Positions 13,604 through 18,141 of a stretch of 18,141 nt of DNA are shown here, piece after piece; within the stretch, counting starts at the first letter, position 1, and every line of letters starts with the position of its first letter. A program made the position numbers and the translations under genes. The DNA lies in the NCBI GenBank assembly GCA_036567205.1, contig DATCVA010000186.1:1-18141 (forward strand). The letters run 5' to 3'. The notes below the pieces were generated by a model. It was not told where the DNA came from. It ran no database searches and was given only the letters and a program-made list of their open reading frames with translations. Source of the stretch: DATCVA01 sp036567205. Lineage in GTDB: Bacteria > Pseudomonadota > Gammaproteobacteria > Burkholderiales > Burkholderiaceae_B.

Positions 13604-14698
13604 ATGTTGTTTTGCCGCGTGCTTTTATCGCTTATCGTCAGTGGGGGGCTCGCCGTTTTATCAACCCCCGTGTTCGCTCAAGCCGCCGGCGCCAAGGGCG
13701 AAAATTTTTTATATCGTGTTATATCAGGCGACACTCTCGGAGATCTGGCAGAACGATTTACGTATGGGTGGTCTAACTGGTCGACACTTCAAACGCTTAA
13801 TAACGTTCAAGAGACGACCGAGCTGCCTATCGGGCTTCTGCTAAAAATACCTTTTTCGCTTATTCCGGAGCTTCCCGCTGTTGCCGTTGTAAGTCATCTG
13901 GTCGGACATGCCGATGCCAACGGCCAAACGCTCCAGGTCAAATCGCAGCTTGCCGAGGGCCAGACGGTAAGGACCGGAAAAAACGGCTTTGTTACTTTGC
14001 AGCTTGACGATGGCAGTCTTCTTAGCGTTCTTGCATCATCGTCGTTGTCGATCAAGCGTTTGCGGGTTTTTAAGGGGACAGGTCTGACCGACTCGATTAT
14101 TGAAGTTAAAAGCGGTTCTCTTGAGTCCGAGGTGGCTCCGCAGAAAACGGGCGTAGGGCGTTTCGAGGTACGCACTCCCGTTAGTGTGACGGGGGTGCGC
14201 GGCACACGTTTACGCGTGCATATGTCGACGCAAGGTGCTCGAAGCGAAGTGGTGCAAGGGCAGGCCGGCGTTGAGGCGAAGCAGGCGTCCGAAGTGGTGT
14301 TGAGAGAGAAACGTGGCGTGGCTGTGAGCACCTCCGGAGAAAGCACCGGAGCGCGTGATCTCTTGTCCGCACCCGATTTACCCGTGCCGGTGCGTGCAGC
14401 AGCTGGCTGGACCATGAGCTTTCCTCCTGTTTCCGGCGCCAGTGCTTATTTGGTAAGGGTTGCGTCCGACCCGAATGGCTCCGATCTTGTTTCCAGCCAG
14501 CAATTTCAAGCCGCCCAGGTTCAATTCAGCGCTCCGTCGGCCGGGACATATTATGTGTTTGTCCGTGCTCTGGACAATGTGGGGCTTGGCGGTCTGGATG
14601 CCAGGCAATCGTTCGAAGGGAAAAATGTACTGCGTGCTTTCGGCGGCATAAATGTTTTGTCCGGTTCAGGTCAACCGGTAGCCGTCGCCAATTATTAA
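13604..14698 (+). CDS. Exported LysM and FecR-domain protein
   Basis: The ATG at 13604 (GGA seven bases upstream) is preferred to a TTG at 13598, giving 364 residues. Residues 1-24 form a signal peptide ending FA/Q. Next comes a LysM module (about 35-82: YRVISGDTLGDLAERF, WSTLQTLNNV, LPIGLLLKIP), which binds peptidoglycan. A FecR-type domain follows (about 105-215: EGQTVRTGKNGFVTLQLDDGS, IEVKSGSLES, FEVRTPVSVTGVRGT). The C-terminal third (about 260-345) resembles a fibronectin III-like beta sandwich (WTMSFPPVSGASAYLVRVA, AGTYYVFVRALDNVGLGG). It is a periplasmic protein. The stop codon is one base from the start of the CHASE2 kinase, so the two are tightly coupled. It probably senses or anchors to the cell wall and presents a signal to the kinase; this is inference from domains and gene order. 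Confidence 0.9.
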   Translation: MLFCRVLLSLIVSGGLAVLSTPVFAQAAGAKGENFLYRVISGDTLGDLAERFTYGWSNWSTLQTLNNVQETTELPIGLLLKIPFSLIPELPAVAVVSHLVGHADANGQTLQVKSQLAEGQTVRTGKNGFVTLQLDDGSLLSVLASSSLSIKRLRVFKGTGLTDSIIEVKSGSLESEVAPQKTGVGRFEVRTPVSVTGVRGTRLRVHMSTQGARSEVVQGQAGVEAKQASEVVLREKRGVAVSTSGESTGARDLLSAPDLPVPVRAAAGWTMSFPPVSGASAYLVRVASDPNGSDLVSSQQFQAAQVQFSAPSAGTYYVFVRALDNVGLGGLDARQSFEGKNVLRAFGGINVLSGSGQPVAVANY

Positions 14699-14699
14699 T

Positions 14700-16670
14700 A
14701 TGTGGTGGCCTATTGGAAAACGCAATAAAGGCCTTTCGCAAGTACTGGAGCAACGCATTCATATCGAGTGGGTCGTTGTCAGTCTGGTGCTGGTGCTGCT
14801 GACATTATCAATTAGTTATTTCGATCGTTACGTTGGGCTTGACCGGGTTAACCAGGCTGTCTATGACAGAACTTTGAGTGCGGCTGTCAAGACGCCTGCG
14901 GCAGACGATATTGTCATTATTGCTATCGACGATGACAGTATCGGACAGATGGGGTACTGGCCATGGCGCCGGGCGGTTCATGCGCAATTGTTAGGCCAAT
15001 TGAGCCAGGCAAAGGCGGTTGGGCTGGATATCATTTTTAATGACAGCAATCCTGCTTATCCCAATGACGATCAGTGGCTGGCAAAAGCTATAGCGGCGCA
15101 GGGACGTGTGGTGTTGCCGCTTTTATCCGATAAAAACGACGGCAGCTTAAGCATGCCTTTGCCTGTATTGGCTCAGGCAGCCAGACGCATTGGCAGCATT
15201 AACATCTATCCTGATGACGACGCGGTGGTTCGCTCTGTTGTTTTGCAGGACGTCCTTCCATCGGGAATAACGACCGGCCATTTTATATTGGGTATGCTCG
15301 ATGCGGCCGGTGAGGAGGCGTTGGCGCTTAAATTAAAACAGCAGGAAGGCAGTTCTGCGTTGCTTATTTCGTACGCGGGCAGAGCCGGCAGCTTTACCAT
15401 GTATCCGTATACGCAGGTGCTGAATGGAGATATTCCGGCATCGGTTTTCAGTGGGAAATATGTCTTGATCGGCTCTTGGGCCTCTGGATTGGGAGACTAC
15501 TTCCCGACCTCGCTCTCGGAAGATGGTGAATCGATGGCAGGGGTCGAGATACTAGCCAACGGTTTGCAGAATGCCCTGCGGAATGACTGGATCCATACCC
15601 CAAATCGATGGCAAAGCGCTCTTCTTTCGACATTGCCGGTCTTGCTGGTGTGCCTGGTGCTGCGGCGATTCTCTCCTCGCCGATCTTTTTTTATTTCTGC
15701 TGTCGTGCTGTTGGTGATTTTTGCCGGTAACTGGCTATTGATAAGTTATGCCAACTTCTGGGTTCCGTCAGCCGCCAGCCTGGTTGGTGTTGGCCTGACG
15801 TATCCCGTCTGGAGCTGGAGAAGCCAAGAGGCGGCTTTGCAGCATTTCGACCGAGAGCTCCAGAAACTGAACGATGGGCAGTTGCCCTATATACAAACCA
15901 AGGTAGCCGATGACCTTATCTTGTCGGACGGATCGCTGTCGGCGCGGGTTATAAAACTGCATCACGCCATCTCGTTATTACATCAAGCCGTGCGCCAGCG
16001 CGAAGAGGTTTTGCGGTTTATTTCACACGATATGCGTTCGCCTCAAAATTCGATATTGGCTCTGACTCAATTGCAAAATAATAGTCAAGCGCCTTTGCTT
16101 CAAGGTGAATTGCTGGCGCGGATTGATCAGTACGCGAATACAACACTTGCTTTGGTCGACAGTTTCGTGCAGCTTGCGCGCGCGGAGTCGATGGAGATGG
16201 AGTACTGCGAACTGGATCTTGTCGACCTGCTTGCCACGACCTGCGATGAGCGTTGGCCTTTGGCGCAACAGCGCAGTAGTGTCATTGCGTTTGTAACGCA
16301 AATGGATTGTGCGTATGTCAATGCCGATGGCGGCATGCTTTCGCGCGCGTTTGGGAATCTTCTTGATAATGCTGTTAACTATAGTCCGGCCGGATCGCGG
16401 ATTGAGTGCCGCTTGTCCAGGGAAGGTAACGAGCTGCTGGTCGCTGTTCAAGACCAGGGGCGGGGCCTTAGTCCTGCTCAGCAGGCCTCATTATTTACGC
16501 CGTTCAGACGCTTTGAGCAGAACCCCGCCGATAACCCTGCGGGCAGCGGCCTGGGCTTGGCGTTTGTAAGAACGGTCGTCGAGCGCCATAAGGGTGTCAT
16601 TACGGTTCAAAGCGTTGAAGGCGAAGGCAGCACTTTTAGCGTGCGCCTGGCAATGGCCGACGTTGACTGA
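14700..16670 (+). CDS. CHASE2-domain sensor histidine kinase
   Basis: The 656-residue inner-membrane protein begins with one membrane helix (about 24-41). A large periplasmic CHASE2 domain follows (about 45-300), with VYDRTLSA, DDIVIIAIDDDSIGQMGYWPWRR and GLDIIF segments and the late GKYVLIGSWASGLGDYFPT and AGVEILAN motifs. Three further membrane segments lie between about 308 and 371. The cytoplasmic part holds a dimerisation/phosphoacceptor helix with H443 (FISHDMRSPQNS, where a Q sits beside the usual SP-N pattern). The ATPase domain has N-box N553/N557 (NLLDNAVNYSP), the DQGRGL box (585-590) and the GSGLGL lid motif (615-620). All kinase motifs are intact. It follows the LysM/FecR gene by one base and completes the operon with the OmpR-type regulator. 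The CHASE2 ligand is not known for this family. Confidence 0.95.
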   Translation: MWWPIGKRNKGLSQVLEQRIHIEWVVVSLVLVLLTLSISYFDRYVGLDRVNQAVYDRTLSAAVKTPAADDIVIIAIDDDSIGQMGYWPWRRAVHAQLLGQLSQAKAVGLDIIFNDSNPAYPNDDQWLAKAIAAQGRVVLPLLSDKNDGSLSMPLPVLAQAARRIGSINIYPDDDAVVRSVVLQDVLPSGITTGHFILGMLDAAGEEALALKLKQQEGSSALLISYAGRAGSFTMYPYTQVLNGDIPASVFSGKYVLIGSWASGLGDYFPTSLSEDGESMAGVEILANGLQNALRNDWIHTPNRWQSALLSTLPVLLVCLVLRRFSPRRSFFISAVVLLVIFAGNWLLISYANFWVPSAASLVGVGLTYPVWSWRSQEAALQHFDRELQKLNDGQLPYIQTKVADDLILSDGSLSARVIKLHHAISLLHQAVRQREEVLRFISHDMRSPQNSILALTQLQNNSQAPLLQGELLARIDQYANTTLALVDSFVQLARAESMEMEYCELDLVDLLATTCDERWPLAQQRSSVIAFVTQMDCAYVNADGGMLSRAFGNLLDNAVNYSPAGSRIECRLSREGNELLVAVQDQGRGLSPAQQASLFTPFRRFEQNPADNPAGSGLGLAFVRTVVERHKGVITVQSVEGEGSTFSVRLAMADVD

Positions 16671-16690
16671 CCATGCTGCGTTCAAGCGGA

Positions 16691-16933
16691 TTAATCACGT
16701 TTGGCATTCTGCAACTCTTCAATGCGCAGCGCTTGTGCATGAATAATATTTTCTAGTTCTCTGTTTTCGGCTTGTAGTTCGCGCATAAGAGTCTGAAGGC
16801 TTGCGATCAACTTAAGCAGGCGGACAAGCGTTGTTCTGCGATGCCGGGTTGTTTTGAGAATTTTGAAGACTTCGGAGTCAGCACCCTGTTGCGGCGCCTT
16901 TTCTAGAGGTGTGTTGCGGCCTGTTGTTGTCAT
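16691..16933 (-). CDS. Small coiled-coil protein, unknown
   Basis: This 80-residue frame is not a family I recognise. Residues 1-22 are polar, residues 23-35 very basic (KILKTTRHRRTT), and residues 36-76 form a leucine-rich heptad pattern (LVRLLKLIASLQTLMRELQ, ENRELENII, LRIEELQ) typical of a dimeric coiled coil. The basic patch before the coil could bind nucleic acid, in the manner of a bZIP or a MerR-like tail, but this is speculation. The start ATG overlaps the TGA of another open frame on the same strand (ATGA), implying translational coupling. It is convergent with the CHASE2 kinase, 20 bp from its stop. No terminator hairpin was seen between them. Confidence 0.55.
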   Translation of the reverse strand: MTTTGRNTPLEKAPQQGADSEVFKILKTTRHRRTTLVRLLKLIASLQTLMRELQAENRELENIIHAQALRIEELQNAKRD

Positions 16934-17091
16934 AACCTGCTGCCCAAGATAGTAAATACTTGGGCATCGAGTGTTGTTGCAATAGCTTCGTTATAAGCAA
17001 TCTGCGCCAGCTCGTCGACGTATTCTTCTGGAACCTGACAATCTTTAACTGTCGGGGCTGTTGCGCTATTAGCCTGTTGCTGTCCCGATGC
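16930..17091 (-). pseudogene. Start-less open frame coupled to the coiled-coil gene
   Basis: On the minus strand a 53-codon frame runs from just after a TAG (17092-17094) to a TGA that overlaps the ATG at 16933. It reads like real protein (for example CQVPEEYVDELAQIAYNEAIATT, broken here into VPEEYVDELAQ and NEAIATTLDAQVF), with normal codon use. It contains no ATG, GTG or TTG start. It may be the 3' remnant of a gene whose beginning was lost, possibly by the event that placed the DUF1993 promoter next to it. Initiation at a rare codon such as CTG cannot be excluded. No family is recognised. Confidence 0.45.
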
Positions 17092-17092
17092 C

Positions 17093-17098
17093 TATAAT
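17093..17098 (+). promoter_or_regulatory. Minus-10 box of the DUF1993 gene
   Basis: A perfect TATAAT lies 28 bp upstream of the DUF1993 start codon. The matching upstream box is poor (TTAGCC at 18-bp spacing), so the promoter may depend on an activator or on the strong -10 alone. Confidence 0.45.
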
Positions 17099-17125
17099 CG
17101 GGTCACCTCTGACTTAGGAAATACC

Positions 17126-17635
17126 ATGACCATTTCTCTTTACGCTGCTTCAGTTCCCGTTTTCAAACAAATGCTAAACAGCATGAACCATGTTTTGACT
17201 AAAGCGGAAGAGCATGCTGAAGCCAAAAATATTGATCCCAGCGCACTATTACAAGCCCGGCTTTTTCCCGACATGTTCCAGTTGCTCCGTCAGGTGCAGA
17301 TTGCCACCGATTTTGCTCGCGGGGTTTCTGCGAGACTGGCCGGAGCAGAGGTGCCAAAGTATGAAGATAAAGAACAGACGTTTGCCGACCTTCGTGAATT
17401 GATCGCCAAAACCCTGACCTTTATTGAGGGGTTTGCGCCAGCCCAGATTGACGGCAACGAAGACCGCGTTATTGTTACGCGTCCGGGCACACCCAAAGAG
17501 AAAAAATTTACCGGCCAGTCTTATTTATTAAGTTATGGTTTGCCGCAATTTTTCTTCCATGTGACTACCGCTTATGCCATCTTGCGTCACAACGGTATTG
17601 AAGTGGGCAAGCGCGATTACATGGGGCAATACTAA
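17126..17635 (+). CDS. DUF1993-family protein
   Basis: The 169-residue cytoplasmic protein matches the DUF1993 family (DinB-like four-helix fold, function unknown). Typical segments are the N-terminal SLYAASVPVFKQMLNSMNHVL, LLQARLFPDMFQLLRQVQIATDFARG, LAGAEVPKYEDKEQTFADLRELI and the C-terminal SYGLPQFFFHVTTAYAILRHNGIEVGKRDYMG. The last segment carries the conserved His residues and the family's usual ending. It has an AGGA ribosome-binding site seven bases before the ATG and its own TATAAT box. It stands alone between the coiled-coil gene and a bidirectional terminator. Members are common as single genes in proteobacteria; no pathway role is established and none is suggested by these neighbours. 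Confidence 0.92.
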   Translation: MTISLYAASVPVFKQMLNSMNHVLTKAEEHAEAKNIDPSALLQARLFPDMFQLLRQVQIATDFARGVSARLAGAEVPKYEDKEQTFADLRELIAKTLTFIEGFAPAQIDGNEDRVIVTRPGTPKEKKFTGQSYLLSYGLPQFFFHVTTAYAILRHNGIEVGKRDYMGQY

Positions 17636-17667
17636 GCGCATTGGGTTATAGGGCTTTCATGTGATGG

Positions 17668-17720
17668 TGAACGGCCCTCAAAAAAACCGGGACTGAAGTC
17701 CCGACTTTTAGGGCCGTTCA
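17668..17720. terminator. Nested bidirectional terminator
   Basis: An inner perfect 7-bp hairpin, CGGGACT (17688-17694) with AGTCCCG (17697-17703), is followed by seven T residues on the minus strand, making it a classic terminator for the Bug gene at the right end. On the plus strand it is followed by ACTTTTA, a weaker T-run for the DUF1993 gene. An outer perfect 11-bp stem, TGAACGGCCCT (17668-17678) with AGGGCCGTTCA (17710-17720), encloses it. Confidence 0.88.
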
Positions 17721-17727
17721 TATGCGT

Positions 17728-18141
17728 TCAGTTAGATGAAACGCCTCCCATTTGTTTGATGAGCTTGCTCCATTTTTCAACATCTTCGCTCAAATACTTA
17801 TCGTAGTCCGCAGGGGTATTGACGACTACGGTTGCGCCCTGATCAACGATTTTTTGTTGAAAAGCCGGATTGGCGGCAGCGTCTTTTACGGCTTTATACA
17901 AGCGTTCAACGATAGCGGGGTCTGTGCCCTTTGGCGCCAATAGGCCGAACATGGTGCCGAAGTCAAAATCGCTAATGCCTTCCTCGGCAAAGGTCGGTAC
18001 ATCCGGCAGTACAGGAAGCCTGTCTTTGCTGGCTACAGCAATTGCCTTAAGCCGGTTGGCGCTTAGCATGGCTTTGGCCGAGACATAGGTGGTGAATGTC
18101 ATTTGCACTTGGCCTGCCACGATATCTGTGATGGCCGGTGC
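17728..18141 (-). CDS. Bug-family tripartite tricarboxylate receptor 3 (N-terminal part outside the window)
   Basis: About 137 C-terminal residues are visible, and the frame runs off the right edge, so the start and signal peptide are outside. The segment begins APAITDIVAGQVQMTFTTYV and continues with NRLKAIAVASKDRLPVLPDVPTFAEEG, FGLLAPKGTDPAIVERLYKAV and a SEDVEKWSKLIKQMGG end. These are the standard C-terminal blocks of the Bug/TctC receptor family. A GTG at 18120 could be misread as a start but lies inside the conserved fold. It is a third, diverged Bug paralogue in the window and is unlikely to be cotranscribed with anything visible. Its terminator is the nested hairpin just downstream. 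Ligand unknown. Confidence 0.93.
   Translation of the reverse strand, partial: APAITDIVAGQVQMTFTTYVSAKAMLSANRLKAIAVASKDRLPVLPDVPTFAEEGISDFDFGTMFGLLAPKGTDPAIVERLYKAVKDAAANPAFQQKIVDQGATVVVNTPADYDKYLSEDVEKWSKLIKQMGGVSSN

Noticed and set aside
13894..14415. 173-codon minus-strand frame inside the LysM/FecR gene.
   Set aside because: Composition is biased (Arg, Thr, Ser, Pro), as expected for an antisense shadow; the plus-strand gene has a signal peptide and domains.
16023..16451. 142-codon minus-strand frame inside the histidine kinase.
   Set aside because: Overlaps the conserved kinase core and has no recognisable features of its own.

Overview
The window most likely comes from a betaproteobacterium of the Alcaligenaceae (Bordetella/Advenella/Pusillimonas-like). 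Three tricarboxylate-type periplasmic receptors of the Bug family are present without their membrane partners, a pattern typical of that family. The left end carries what looks like the Ala/Pro-rich tail of SecG followed by tRNA-Leu(GAG), a pairing known from Burkholderiales. The species is not identifiable from the sequence alone.

Layout. (1) 1-635: tail of a SecG-like protein, two hairpins, tRNA-Leu(GAG) and a terminator. (2) 723-1652: remnant of a P4-type tyrosine recombinase directly behind the tRNA, then a hicAB toxin-antitoxin pair on the minus strand in which hicA is frameshifted. This looks like a decayed tRNA-integrated element. (3) 1986-3902: a class III CoA-transferase and a flavin-reductase-like protein, ending in a strong bidirectional terminator. 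(4) 3933-11203: a catabolic and transport region with two Bug receptors (minus strand), an RraA/HMG-aldolase-like enzyme overlapping a D-2-hydroxyacid dehydrogenase, a TauD/TfdA-type dioxygenase, and LysR and IclR regulators. (5) 11380-16670: a signalling block with a receiver-AraC regulator whose phospho-acceptor Asp is Glu, a 100-residue unknown protein, then a tight operon of OmpR-type response regulator, exported LysM/FecR protein and CHASE2 sensor histidine kinase. (6) 16691-18141: a small coiled-coil protein, an ATGA-coupled upstream reading frame without a normal start, a DUF1993-family protein, a nested two-way terminator, and the C-terminal part of a third Bug receptor.

How the parts may work together (inference). 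The catabolic genes could form a pathway for an unidentified carboxylic acid: capture by the Bug receptors, 2-oxoglutarate-dependent hydroxylation, oxidation by the dehydrogenase, aldol or decarboxylative cleavage by the RraA-like enzyme, and CoA activation by the CaiB-type transferase, with LysR and IclR as local regulators. Repeated DNA elements in the intergenic regions support shared regulation: a 63-bp leader duplicated upstream of lysR and upstream of the first Bug gene, ATGAAAT half-sites between the second Bug gene and the aldolase, and a split motif common to the CoA-transferase and second-Bug promoters. The signalling block resembles an envelope-sensing phosphorelay in which the exported LysM/FecR protein would sit next to the CHASE2 periplasmic domain.

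No CRISPR array, rRNA, intact insertion sequence or replication origin was seen. No clearly new defence or mobile system was found. The most unusual items are the D-to-E receiver, the duplicated lysR leader with a dead start, and the frameshifted hicA.
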